Program-made: the position numbers and the translations under genes
Shown here: positions 12,326-24,405 of the stretch, piece after piece
How the letters are laid out: the number at the start of each line of letters is the position of its first letter
Numbering within the stretch: position 1 is the first letter of the stretch
Origin: Certhia americana
Taxonomy: Eukaryota; Chordata; Aves; Passeriformes; Certhiidae
Assembly (NCBI GenBank): GCA_018697195.1
Contig: JAGMWU010000041.1
Span: 362,754-426,753 of the forward strand
Direction: 5' to 3'
Length of the DNA stretch: 64,000 bases
Notes under the pieces: model-generated
Told to the model about the DNA's origin: nothing
Databases searched by the model: none
Seen by the model: only the letters and a program-made list of their open reading frames with translations

Positions 12326-15300
12326 AGTCTCATTTTTTAGCCTTCTGAGGCTGCTGCCATTACTGCCCAACTCTGCCTTTACGCACATGTGGTGCCTGAA
12401 AGAAGCACACAGCAGCTGGGAGGAAGGAGGCAGCTCTCAGAACCAGCACAGCCAAAGCTGGTGGCCATCCATGTCTGTATCCACAGTGGAGGCTGCTCTT
12501 GGAGCATCCCAGGGCAGCTCCCACACCCTACAGTGTCCAGCAAGGCCGAGGCAGCTGTGGGCAGCTCTGCAGCAGGCACTGCTGCCCGGGATGGAGGATA
12601 CTTCAGAGAAACAACATCAGGGGTAGCACTGAGCCCTGTAGCAGACACCACATGGAGAGCCTGTGCATGCCCTGCTCCCTGGCTGCTGAGGGTTTTGCCT
12701 CCTGGCAAGGAGCGAAAGAGCTCAAGATGGACACGAGCATGAGGAACGTCCATGCACATTCCCACACAGTTTGCAAGTACTTCTGGCAAAGCCCCATTCC
12801 AGCAGCTCTGTGGATGCTGCAGAGCACTGCGCCTGCATTTCCAGCACCAACCCAGTCACCAGAAGAGGCTGAGATAAATTACACCATGCAGCACAATGCC
12901 TACAAAAGCCTGCTGAGTCCCACAGCTTAGCCTTCAGACAACTCTTCCTAGCAACTGATGCCAGTACCATGGTTCCCAAGCTTTTCTTTTCATTTTACTT
13001 TGATGGCTTGGCTGCATTTCTTTCAGGCTGGCAAACCTGAGTAAATCCAGCAGAGCCCTGACAGCTCAAACTGCTTTTGCCATGCTGATGAACCAGCTTG
13101 GACAAAACCCCGAAGAAGCAAATAATTTGCAGAGAAAAAAAGTTCAAATTTCAGCCAAGTCAAAGCAAATAACCAGTGCAGGGTATCATTAACAAAGCTG
13201 TCTGAATTTAATTTGGTCTTCAAAACAGCAATTCCTAAAAAAACTGCTTTGATACCAGGCAAAGAGAAGGGGAGGAAGGGAAGAATCCCAATTCAGTAAT
13301 TTTTTTTTTTTTGGTGAGCACCTCCAATAGCAACCACTCTCCCCCTTGCTCAACCCAAATAAAACTTTTAGATTTTCATGTAATTTTCTTTGCTGTAAAG
13401 AGAGTCTCTGCAGCTGGCTGGGAGGGGGTTTAGGTGGTGGAAGTGTCCACCTGGACAAGGATTTGCCTGTAAGGGAAAGGAAATTCGGCAGATGGCATCA
13501 GGAGTAGAGCTGAACCCAAGCACTGGTTATTAAAATCACACACCAACTCTTTAGAAGCTACTTCATCCCATCAAAATGTACATGCTGATCTGAACCAGCA
13601 CTTGAAATTCCAGCTGCAGAATGCTCACTATTACTGAAGAAGAAATGAAGTGTTTTATGAAAGACTACTTCCAGAAAATCAAAAGACCATGAAAGAGAAA
13701 ACATACGACAGGATGCTGCAGTTGCCAGCTGTTGTCAAAAAGCTATATTCAAAGGAAAGACAGAAGTTAAAAAATCACTTAATGGCTATAGTTGGGTCTG
13801 ATACATACAGTTGGGCTTACTGAAATAATTTTTAGCTACATAACGGATCTACATGTAAAATACATATGAAAATATACATATAAAATCCCTCCACACAGTG
13901 CACCATTATCAGGCTGAAGCAATGACACTAAACACAAGACAACTGTTCTGTGTAAAGCCACAAGAACATCATTTAGCCAGGGTTCCTCAACAGGCAAGGT
14001 GTAACAGAAACTAATGGCTAAACATGTTCCAACTGGTGTAAATTAAGTCAGAAAAATAAACACACAAATCTACAAGCCTCTGGAATGGAAGAACTTGCCA
14101 GCTATGCCAACAGGAGCTGCAGCTCTCATGGGTTTTTCCGAGAAGCCAGTTTGCTGCAGCCCTTGCAGCACACCTGCCCGCATCCCTGAGGAACACTCAA
14201 TTCAGTCAGTGGCATTCCCTGGCACAGACAGCTCTGTGCAGTGCATGTCATGCTTTGGACAGGGCAAGAACATAAAACCAGATGATTTTAACAATCTCAG
14301 TGAATCTTAGTGAACTGGGACCAGATGTGGGCAGGGAGCTGGATCCAGCCCCTGCCCCTCAGCTCCATTCAGCTGCTGTTTGGATTCATTTCTAACTTGC
14401 CTCCAGCCTTTTAATCACAGTTCCTGCAGACACACAGAGACAGCACTGATGACTCTGAAGGAATGATTCACCAGAATTATTTGTTTCCAGAGCAAGAGTG
14501 GACGGTGGCAGGCTGCTGTGTCCTGCCAGCCAAGAGGCGCAGCTCCCAAAGCTGGGAGGCACTGGGCTGCCACTCAACGTGCACTCTGTGATGGTCAGGA
14601 ATCCTAGATGGGAGAAGAGGGCCACCCACCTTCTGAGTAGACTCCATGGCACTTGGCATCCGGCATTTGTCCTGTGTTTATCAGTCCCAGCCCTCCCTGA
14701 TGCTCTAACACACCTTGGCATTTCCCAGGTGGAAAGCACAAGGCCTCAGTCCTCTTTGTCAGTCCTCTTGCTATACTGAGAGAAACAAACAATTCCTCCA
14801 CAGTCCTGCCAGCAGTGCTGCACTGTACAGATATACAGCAAATTAAATTACTTCCAATTCACTACAAGGAATAAAGGTCAAAGCTCCAAGTGATACACTC
14901 ATAAACAGCTTGTAGGAGATGGACAGCTGCTGTCCAAGGAGGAAGATGACACCCTGCTGGATGCAGAACTCTTCCCCCCAGGGCCATCCTCATCTCTGTG
15001 CCCCTTGTCCTGCCCCGGAACACCCCAGGACCACACCTGACTTCCCTGCCAGGAAGGGCCTCAAATGATGCCCCATGGCAGCAGCACCCTCCAAATGTTG
15101 GAAAAATGAGGTCAGGCTGCCAGGAAGGAGCCACATGGCTCGCACAACTACTCCTGGAAAACTCGGAGCTCCCCTGGCACCATTCCCCACACTGCTTCTC
15201 TACTTTGGATTCATCAATAAGCAGTAAAAGCTTATTGCTGATGATTAGATATTTAAGGAATTAATACAGCTTCATACAGAAAGGTTTTGTAGGTCCTGTA

Positions 15301-15599
15301 ACTAAGCAGCTCAAGGATTCTTTTCCCAAAATGCCATACCTCAACCTGTCTGCCAATTCTTACCCAAAATCATGGGAGGATTTTCTCCACAAATTCCTCA
15401 AGTATGACAGATGTCACTAAGTGGGACTCCAAGGCCAAAGGAACAGCTGTCACTCCCGGGGTTCCCACCCCAAGACCGTGGCCCCTGAGCCCTCCAGGCG
15501 CATGGCAGGTGACAACAGCATGGGCTCATCAGCTCAGCTATTGTGTCTTGTTAGCTTAACCAAACTCCAAACTCCATGTGGAGCGCCTTTCCCCCTCAA
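12326..15599. other. Non-coding stretch, no gene seen
   Basis: GC-richer, gene-like-looking sequence at 12.4-12.9 kb gives several overlapping frames but no family resemblance. A T13 run lies at 13300-13312. At 13780-13890 the sequence becomes AT-rich with repeated ATACATAT words. No complex repeat was recognised. Confidence 0.6.
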
Positions 15600-15720
15600 G
15601 TTATTAAAGGGTAGATTTCTTATAATTAAACTCATTTACATGACTAAATTAGATTTAATTACTCCCATTCATTTTGCTAATACCTCTCTTTGATTGGAGA
15701 AAGGCAACTTTTCTAATTGC
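15600..15720. promoter_or_regulatory. Short AT-rich candidate regulatory block
   Basis: An island of AT-rich sequence with closely spaced homeodomain-like words (ATAATTAAAC, TTTAATTACTC, CATTCATTTTGC). The flanks are GC-richer, so the boundary is sharp. No coding potential was seen. Confidence 0.3.
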
Positions 15721-18031
15721 TCCAAACAGGACTGGGTGGCTCTGCCCTCACTCAAGCTGGCACAAGGAAACCCTGGCTCTACAACACACAGAGAAGGACC
15801 CAGTGCAGATTTTGGGTATAAACAAGCTGGTCAGCTTTTCCTACCACACATGTTCTGTGTGACTTATTCACTTTACCACCATAAGACCTAACAATCATGG
15901 CATGATTCAAAGCATGGGAAAACCCACTAAAAATTCTTTTCAGGTACCTTCTATGAAGTTCAAGAGAAATGCAAGGAGACAGAAAGCAATTCAACTTGCT
16001 TCCCCTCTTGTACTTTGGAAATTTGGGGGGAAAAAGTCAGCAACTTTGAAACTGAGAGCTCAAGACATTTTTAGTAAGTCCCTCAACCAGACAGCTCACT
16101 GATGTAATTATCAATTTTCTGAACTGCAACATCCAGCACTTCATTTTTTCAATTTCGGACTTAGAATGTGTCAAGCTGCTGCCTAAGTCATCCATGAAGC
16201 CTAAGTACCAAGCTTCCCACTAGGCCAGAAGTTGCCATATTGAACTCTGTGGGACTATCTGGCACACCCCAACATCTCCCATTTTCATCCTACCAGGCAT
16301 TGCTGCATGTTGCTCCAGTTCAGTGATGCACAAGCACAAGAAATTCCACGCAGAATTCACAATACGCTGAGTTTCCAGACACCTGCACATGTGGCTCAGT
16401 GATTTCTCTCATGCCAACTGCAATGTTGCCATCAGTGGCCCTGGGGGCCAGGCTTGACACAACCTCCAGAGCACACAAAAACTACACCAAAGCCACGTGA
16501 TCATGGCAGGAAAACCGATCTTTTGTCCCGTATATTGCTGTTTGTTCCTAGGTAAGCCAGTCCTCATCTCAGCCCAGAGGCCTTGTGCCTCAAGAGGGCT
16601 GACTGCAGCCCATGGCTGAGAACAGCAGACCTGAACTATGTATGAAGTACAGGAATTGACACCTCTAGTCAAACAATCCCTAAGGTACTGCTTGCAGAAG
16701 AGCCCTTGTGCTACCCAGAGCGGAGCTGGTGACCTGCTGGCCAGCAGAACGGTCCCTGGCCTCTATCAGAGCTGTGTGGGTGCGCTGTGCTCCATACGAC
16801 CTCCTCCTTCAGCTGAGGTGAATGCACGGCATTTATCCAAGACAAACGCAAATCTCTATACTATTTGGCACCAGTTCCTTTCATTAGATACAATTTTCTG
16901 CCCCCTTTCTCAACATGTAACTAGTATTTATCCAACCACACATGATGTGTGGTCTAATTATCACTCTAATATTTTTCCAAAAAAAAAGAAACGAATGTAA
17001 TTAACAAGGAGCTAAGAAACCAGCCCCCCAGCACCACCACCCCCACCCCACCCCCTGCCTTGCTATTTTTGTTGGGTTTTAAATCAGGTTCAGTAATAAT
17101 CACAGTGGTTTGGCTGGAATCAGACATGGTATTTGGATTCTTTGCCAGCACTTCACAGATTCTGAAATTCATTGAAATTCTCTGGTCACTTCTTCTCTTC
17201 ACCTCTCAAGTCACCTTAGTATCTTCACAGATTCTTCATTAAAAAAGATTTGAGTAAACAGTGTCATCAAAAACCCAGCTGAAATATGCACTTTTCATAG
17301 GATAAATTATCTGACTCAAGTACAGGCAAATGTAATCCAGGCCCAAACCCCAAAATTACTGGCATGCCTTGTACCATTAGCTTTCATTCTGCTTTAGCAG
17401 CTTTTATCAAAGACTTGAGAAGGCTTTTCAGCTGCAGGAGATGTGTCTCCATTGACATAGAAACCCTCTGCTTCTCCAGCCAGGCACAACACAACTACCA
17501 GCTTTCTGGCTTAGAGGTGATACTAAATGCAATTAAAGGAAATGAATACTAAGGAAGGAAAAGTCTGAAGGAAAACACTGTGCCTCCTGCCATTAACCCC
17601 TCACCTGCAACCTGCCATGGCGACCCACCCCTCTCTTGGCTCAGGATTTTGTAAGCAGTTCTGCAGCATCTCCTTCTTCAGCCAACAGACCCACCATAGG
17701 AATGTCTGGACAATAATCAGGCAGTAATTACATGCGTGTGCAAAGTTATACTGTCACATTTTGGAAATCACTTGAGAACACACTTAATTCCAGGAATATC
17801 ATGTCCTTATTTTTCAAATCCTGTGTGGGAGAAACAGCTTTTGGTTCTGTTTGCATACTAAAAACTCTACGTGCCGTCGCACAACAGGTTGCCCTGTTCT
17901 TACAAAAATAAGGGTCAGATGCATCCATCAGTCTGAGGGGCTGTTCTCACTGCAGCGCAACTACCGTAATTCCCCCAAATTCATGCCAATATGAGCACAC
18001 CCTAAGTGTTGAATTATCAGGGAAAAAAGCC
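15721..18031. other. Non-coding stretch, no gene seen
   Basis: No gene supported. It contains the G-quadruplex motif listed separately. A cluster of CpGs sits at 17870-17970 in otherwise AT-balanced DNA, with no open frame of interest. Confidence 0.6.
17024..17055 (-). other. G-quadruplex-forming motif (minus strand)
   Basis: The plus strand carries C-runs at 17024-17029 (6), 17040-17044 (5), 17046-17049 (4) and 17051-17055 (5). On the minus strand this gives four G-tracts of at least four, two of the loops being single bases and the third ten bases. That satisfies the usual G4 pattern, and the short loops favour a stable structure. The C-rich strand could form an i-motif. No promoter or gene is visible nearby, so the role is unknown. 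Confidence 0.85.
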
Positions 18032-18105
18032 TGTCTGTGGGTTGTTTGGGTGTTTTTGTTGTGTTTCGTGTTGCTTTATTGGTTTTTCGGGGGTGGGGGA
18101 GTTGT
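18032..18105. repeat. G/T-rich strand-asymmetric tract
   Basis: About 74 bases that are almost all G or T, with few C and A. It ends in two G5 runs separated by one T (18089-18093 and 18095-18099). It is one of several such tracts in the window. It may be a degenerate simple repeat. Confidence 0.8.
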
Positions 18106-18334
18106 CAACATCAATTAAACATCTTGGCATGGCCTGTCAAGGAACACCTGAATGACCCAGTGTGCGACACAAATGACCCCATGCAGGCCAGCTCTGTCTT
18201 TGGGAACAAGGAGAAGATTTGGGAAATGCAAATGTCTCCAAGATTGGGGTATGGCTTGAAAACTTCACTTGAATCGTGCCCCCAACAAATGCTTTTGCTG
18301 TCGAGTAAGGAAAAAAGAAAAAAGTGCTGTTTAA

Positions 18335-18480
18335 AATGTTTGATAATCTGACAAGGCCATAAGGCTTAATGGAATCAATGATTACACACAGATGGATGAT
18401 TAACTCTCGAGGTTTAATGTTAAAAAAAGAGTGCTGGATTGCTACTTAATGGAATTACACTGCCCATATGGAAAAGAACT
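18335..18480. promoter_or_regulatory. Candidate regulatory block with a repeated 13-mer
   Basis: CTTAATGGAATCA (18365-18377) and CTTAATGGAATTA (18445-18457) differ by one base and lie exactly 80 bp apart. Between them are ATCAATGATTAC and GATGATTAAC, and CCATATGG (18464-18471) follows, holding the E-box CATATG. Repeated homeodomain-like words of this kind are common in enhancers. Conservation is untested. Confidence 0.35.
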
Positions 18481-18640
18481 ATAGCCTGCCTATACCCAGA
18501 ATTAGGGAACAGGTGGTCGATCTGGGCAGGACTGCTTGGAATGCACAAAAGCGTGCTGAACTTGTAAGTGCCAGAAAAAAAGAAAAAAACTCTTCCAAAG
18601 TGTGTTAACTTTTCCTATCTCAGAATTGTAAATGGCAGAA

Positions 18641-18756
18641 CTGAAGGCAGGGATCCTCCCAGCCCCTGTTCCCAGCCCCAGGCGCCCTGTTTGCTGCAGC
18701 TGCTAAGCACAGTGTGCTGTGAGTGAGGGATGCTGCTGGACCCACACAGACAGTGG
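18641..18756 (+). repeat. Duplicated 116-bp segment, copy 1
   Basis: Aligns without gaps to 20865-20980 at about 100 of 116 positions (86%). The first 42 bases differ at one position, while the second half holds most changes, nearly all transitions. Flanks on both sides are unrelated, so the edges are sharp. It is GC-rich with CAGCCCC and GCAGCTGCT words. It could be two copies of an unrecognised dispersed repeat or an old local duplication. Confidence 0.9.
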
Positions 18757-20864
18757 GGGTCAGGAGCAGCTGGCCCTGATGCTGCAATCTGCCGTGCCCA
18801 GCCTAGAGCGGTGCGAGTTCTGCTGCCTGCCCAAGGGCTCCAAGAAGCTTCCCATCCCCATGGCAGAGGATCCCCACAGAACAGGTTGTGGCTGCTGCAG
18901 TCCAGCCCACTCTCCCCAGCCACTCCTTACTTGGAGAGGACCCTGAGGCCAGGCCACTGCTGTAGGACAGTGTGCTAGGATTGCTGGGGCAGTGCATTGA
19001 AGAACTGCCTCTGTTTCTGGAAGGAATCCTCGCTGATTCCATTCTTAGAACAGTGACCCCTCGTTCACCGTCCAGAACGCACGGAAAAGCGAACCCTCTC
19101 ACAGCCTTTATTCCTGCTGCCTGGGGGCCCTTGGGATACTCTTACTGCAAGAGCTCTATAGTATCCCATTCAGCAAATCCTCCAAACACTCTGAGACTGT
19201 TCATGGGATGCAGTCATGAACAAGGTTAAAGCAATCCTCTACACATGCCACCCCTGAGATCACCATCCAGAAAGAAAAGGATGACCTTTATGCCAGCCTC
19301 CAGAGCAGGAGCTGTACACACAGATAACCTCTCCTCTGGGATGAAAAGCATTCTCTACAAGTAAAGTAGCATCACCAAGAGCTTCTGCCCACAGTTCTGA
19401 AGGCAATCCAGCAGGAAATCACACCCAGCTTTGTAGGAGAACAGCTCCTTTAGAATAGAGACAGGAGTGGGGCTTAGGAAAATTCAAAGCTAACAGACTC
19501 CAAGACCCACTTCCAAATCAAGTTTGGTACCCAGACATCCATAATCCCCCTGAACTGAACAAAGGTCACCAGTGCATGTCCATAATATACACAGATCATT
19601 AATTAAAACAGACACAGCTATCCAGAAGGATCCCTCATTCTACACTAAGAATAGCTTGCTGGCATCGTTCAAACAACTTCTAAAGTGACATCAACTAGAT
19701 TGCAAAGAAAGTATTTTTCAGTGAAAATAACGTACTCCAGAAGATAATGTTCCTAGAGGGCACTTTAAATTCACACCTCGTCTTGGTAAAACAGTTCCAT
19801 ATGGAAATACCCAAGTCACACACAGGCTCTGCAAACACAGTTAGCAGGAAATTAGGTGATCTATGAATCAGGCTGCAGACCTAAACTCATTGAAATTTGA
19901 GCTTGATATGCAGAGTTCACTTGGCTAGAGCTGAGGTGTGACATGAGGTCCCAGAGCCTCTTCCCCTGCCTCACTCCCCTGCCAGTGGCAGGGGTCCCTC
20001 ACCTTCCCCGCCCCAGCAGTGGCCCAGCCAGCCTGGCTGCTCACAGAGGTGAGCTGTCCAGCCTTGCACACTGTGCACAGGGGCTGTTCCAGAGGGGAAG
20101 AGCTCTACCTTCTTCCTCCCAAGTGCAAAAAATCACAGGACCAGTTGTCACAAATGACCACTCACAATGTACTGAGGCTTTTTTTCTCCTATATAATTTA
20201 TTCATGTTCTTCTGTAACCAAGGAAACTGAAGTGATTTTTCTTTCTCATCCAACATTTTCTCTTCAGGGCTGGGTTTTCTAAATGTGTGTGGTCTAATAG
20301 ATGTTGAAAACCGAGTGCCAAATTTCATCCAGAGAAAGCCCGCACTCCAGACACAGCAGCAGGACATCAGTCTCCTTTCTTTACCTTTATCCAGCACCTG
20401 TGACTGCCCTCTGCCATGTTTCCTACCATAAGCATTTCAAGTCCAAGCTCTCCCAGGCAACACTGTCTTTCATTACCTGCTGCTCCCAAGCAGGACACAG
20501 CACCTATCTCAAATGATACAACACACTGTCACAGTCCCTCACGATAACCTGAATGTGGAACTGCTCCTGCACTTCCAGTAAATGGACACCTGGTAGCCAT
20601 GGGCTTGGCTAAAGCCTTCCTAGCCATGACATCTGCACTGAGTCTTTCAGAAGGTCTCTGTCCCTTTTAAGTGCCTTTCACCATGGCAGTAAAGAAGGAC
20701 TTATGGTAAATCCAGAGGAAGAACAAAAGAATCCTGCTAGGCTCTGCTCTTCATGCCAAACCAATGTAACTCCACGGGCCTGAAACAGCAGCTGTGCTGT
20801 TTCTGCATGGTGTTCCTCTTGGTTGGCATTTTCCATGTCCTGGGTGGGACTTATCTCCTGGACA
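18757..20864. other. Non-coding stretch, no gene seen
   Basis: GC-rich at 18.76-19.0 kb with several overlapping frames but no recognisable protein. The rest is unremarkable. No complex repeat was recognised. Confidence 0.6.
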
Positions 20865-20980
20865 CTGAGGGCAGGGATCCTCCCAGCCCCTGTTCCCAGC
20901 CCCAGGTGCCCCATTTGCTGCAGCTGCTGAGCACAGCGCAACATGAGTGAGGGACACTGCCAGACCCGCACAGACAGTGG
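20865..20980 (+). repeat. Duplicated 116-bp segment, copy 2
   Basis: The direct partner of the segment at 18641-18756, in the same orientation and of the same length. No target-site duplication or poly-A tail is seen at either edge, so it does not look like a fresh retroposon. Confidence 0.9.
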
Positions 20981-22186
20981 ACAGACACTCTCCTCCTTTT
21001 CACTGGGAACTTGGTGACTTGTTCTCATGTTTCACACATCTCCTCCTCATCTGTAGTGAAAAAGCACCTGTTTTCAGTTCCTGTCATGCCCCAAATTTCC
21101 AAGGTGTGCCTCAGCAGCCAGCTCCCATCCTGTTTGCTTGGTGAACACACCTCATTATCACACCATCACTTCCATCTCATTTCCCTGAAACCCACTCTCT
21201 TTATTCTAAACCACAGAGAGGACTGATGGATTTGAATGGCCCCATGATCTGGATGTCACACTCAGAGAAAAAGAGGCCAAAACCCATAAGTAGGATTTGA
21301 ACTCCAGTCTCTGGGGACTTGAACTGAAATGAGCAGAATCCAGCCCTTTTTTTTGAGGCACTAACTCACTCGGTTCTCACTCCTCAGTGCTTGTGACGGC
21401 AGTAACTGGCAGTGGAATTGCTGCACAGTGTCATCCTCACGGAACAGAGGGTACTCTCCAATTAAATTGGTACCACTTCTGTGCTGCCATTAGGATGACT
21501 TATTTGTTTCTGATTAATTAGGTTTCAGCTTCTTCCTTTTTGGCATTGCATTTTCCTCCTGTTCAGTCTATCTGGCCAGTCTAGGTCTGTGTTGGCACAG
21601 ATCAGTCAATGCAATTCTGGATCAGAAATCTGTGCCTTTGATGAACCTGGCTTCTGGTTCCTGTCAATCTCTGTTGCAGGGTATCACGAGCCACACAGAC
21701 ACTCAGGCTCTTACACACACATACAGTGCGAGATCCCTGCAATGGGAAAAAAGGGAGGAAGGCAGCCGTGACAAGGTTGGCTCCTTTGGAACCACAGAGA
21801 GGTGCCAACTAAAGGTCCCAGCAGCTCATCTGCAAGAGCATAAAGAGCTACAGCAAACATTTGTCTCCTTGCTCATTTGAAGGCCTTGTCGTGGCTGGAG
21901 TGTTGGATGGTGGTGAGAGAAGGCTTGAGAGGGAGGACAGCAGCCCAGCTGCCCGCAGCACAGCTGCCCCTCTGCAGCCAGGGACCGGGCCAGAGGGTGG
22001 CTCTGGCAGGTGAACCGGGCTGAGCCCACGTGGCTGCTCAGCGGTCAGGGCATCGCTCTCACACAGCAAGGAACACCAGCAATGAGGAATCAAAACTCAA
22101 GGTGTTCTGTCAATGTAAGGGAGAGAAGAAACTGAGGCATTCCATATCGTTCCATGCAAAATTATTGAACACTTGGAAATGGTGAC
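20981..22186. other. Non-coding stretch, no gene seen
   Basis: Apart from the faint MIR-like relic listed separately, this is ordinary sequence. Around 21450-21560 it becomes AT-rich with AATTAAATTGG and TGATTAATTAGG words, possibly a small regulatory block. No gene supported. Confidence 0.55.
21256..21345 (-). mobile_element. Possible ancient MIR-type SINE relic
   Basis: Reads like the reverse complement of the MIR middle: GTCACACTCAGAG is followed by AAGTAGGATTTGAACTCCAG and TCTCTGG, matching the MIR words for 'cacacagct..gtggcagagctgggattTgaacCcagGtct'. The likeness is by memory of the family and is well diverged. MIR relics are expected at low density in amniotes, including birds. Confidence 0.4.
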
Positions 22187-22201
22187 TTTTTTTTTTTTTT
22201 T
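22187..22201. repeat. T15 homopolymer
   Basis: Fifteen consecutive T, directly bordering the AT-rich candidate block that follows. There is no sign that it is the tail of a minus-strand retroposon. Confidence 0.95.
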
Positions 22202-22620
22202 GGCAAACAATATATGGGGTCTCCAATGCGCAGATGGGAGAGCAGCTTATATTTAATAAAATAAAAATTGACATTGGTGGCACGTTCGCATATATAGTCA
22301 TACATTATGGATGATATAGACTTGGTATAGTTTGTACACAGCCTAAACGTTTGTCCTACAGATGGACAGGGAATTAAAGGGATAATAGTTTATATCACAC
22401 GCACATTCCAAATGTGTGCTTTTCCAAACACAAGTTAGTGGAGAATCTACCTCAGAAGCAGAGGACAAACCATAACATAATCTGCAACTCCCGCTTCCAT
22501 GCACTCCCACCGACCTTGGGAAATGATCCCAGCAAACTAAGGCACTGTCAAACTAAAGGTAAGTTATGAAATTTTAATAAAAATCTCAGTCTTCTTATAG
22601 AGAAGTTCTTCAATTCATGT
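22202..22620. promoter_or_regulatory. Candidate conserved regulatory block with retained CpGs
   Basis: AT-rich sequence that nonetheless keeps CpGs in words such as AATGCGCAG, CACGTTCGCATATATAG and TAAACGTTTG. An imperfect hairpin centres on CACATTCCAAATGTG (about 22402-22416), which also holds the TEAD-type CATTCC. CpG retained in AT-rich, otherwise CpG-poor DNA can point to constraint. No open frame of interest crosses it. Confidence 0.38.
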
Positions 22621-23688
22621 TACCTTCACCTGGTAGCAGCAAACATGCATCAGTGCACAGAAAGAAGACACCAGATCCCTGGCTCTTTAGGCCACACGTC
22701 CACCTACAGCACTGCTGAGAATATTAAACCCAAACTATGTACCTACGAATGCTTTTAACCAAGCTCCCTGTCTTCAACTTTGTCTTACAGACACTAATTT
22801 CACAGCACAGACACTGCCTCCAGACATGCTGTTGTTAACAACGTCCATTTTCGTTTGAAAATGCCACTTAAGTGCAGAACTTGCTTAAAACACCATGTGA
22901 AGTAAAGCTTTCCACCCCAGTTCTACCTGGAAAATGTATGTTTTCAAGCAGAAAACAACTGTCACATTTTTAAGTACTTAACTTGAAACTCAATTTTGCC
23001 ATCTTTCATTCTCTTCACGAAGTACTTCAAGAAGACTTCCATTTATGACCCTCCCTCAAGTCATCCCCACCACAGAATTACCCCTTTTAAAAAAAGCTTT
23101 AAGCCTCACAGAGTGTCATTGAGAAATGTCGTATTTCTGTGCATGTTCAGCAAATGTTTGAAACTGCCATTTTCAGGATTTCCTTGGGCTTGTTGGATAG
23201 TACTGGTTACAAAACAAAAACAAACAAACAAAACCCTTGTCTTTCCAGGAAACAGAAACTTTCAGTCATCTCAGAGAAAGTTGTCTTTGAGAAGAAAACA
23301 AGAGAGAAAACCTCATTTTAATGGAAAAAATGCACACTTCCTGCACTGACCGTGTTGTTCCAAGGGCTTTGCTCAATGCTCCAGGAACAATGTGAAAGAA
23401 AACACTGTGAGGCAGAGCAGCATCTTTAATATTCTGAATTAAACTGGAGTTACTCGACCAAGAAGTTAGCTGGTAGGATTCCCTAAATCCTTCCTGCTGT
23501 GCCAGAGGGACACAGTGGAACTTTCAACTACTTTTCAGGAAGGGAAACCATTGGCACCACAGAAACATCCTAAATCCCAGTTCCAAGACCACTAAAATCC
23601 AGTCAGTAATAAAGGAGACAGAGTCCCAGTATATCATGAGTCCTTAGCAGCAATATTTGAGGTAATAGCTCTCTCCATAACGATTTCT
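22621..23688. other. Non-coding stretch, no gene seen
   Basis: No gene supported. An A/C tract with CAAACAAACAAAACC lies at 23209-23235. The frame at 22996-23349 (117 codons) shows no family resemblance. Confidence 0.6.
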
Positions 23689-23960
23689 CATGCCATTTTA
23701 GTCTCAAAGCTCAAAATTAATTACAAACATGAAACAAATCATGCTGTTAAAACATATAACCAAATTATGCTCTCAAAAAAGGTAACTTATAGCCTCAGAA
23801 AGTAATTGATAAACCTAAAGTGTTCACAAATAACCGAAAAATGACAGGTCAAGTGATCACTGAGTGACCAACATATAAAACTACCCAGCACAAGACATAA
23901 AATATACAAACAGACTGTCACTCACTCATCACACACTGTAAATAAACCATATAGGCTTTT
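23689..23960. promoter_or_regulatory. Candidate regulatory block with a nuclear-receptor-like dyad
   Basis: AT-rich with AATTAATTAC and GTAATTGATAAAC words. At 23847-23869 GGTCA and TGACC flank the perfect palindrome AGTGATCACT, forming a nested inverted repeat. AGGTCA is the nuclear-receptor half-site, but the spacing is not a standard element. The following segment (about 23870-23960) is A-rich and bland. Confidence 0.33.
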
Positions 23961-24405
23961 TTTTGCATGTGTCCCAGTGCTGACATTCCTGCACAGTGTT
24001 CCTAAGCCAAAACCTCTGAGCTGCTAAAAAGATTTTCAAGCCTCAGCTCCACCCACTACAACACAGAATCAACATTTCTATTCAGCAATCAGTTAAAAAA
24101 AAAATAAAAATATTCAAGACTGCAACAAATGCTTAGTTCCCATCCCAAATCCTGTGTGCTCAGCATTTTGCCATTGTGTGCCCTGCTCCAAAAGGATGGA
24201 ACCTCCTGCACCTCCCAAACCAGGCTACATGGGCCTGTGTCAAAGCAGCCATCATTAACAGCAATTGCCAGCTACCAACCACACCTGCACAGGACAAACG
24301 TTGGCTGCCCTGCTCTAACACCCCAAAGTGCACATTGGCAGGCCTGCTGGCACTCCCTGATTTCCAGAGACTCACGTAGCACAGTGTGTTGGACATGATG
24401 TCAAC
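23961..24405. other. Non-coding stretch, no gene seen
   Basis: Ordinary sequence containing an A-rich run at about 24094-24114 and no gene that I can support. Confidence 0.55.
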
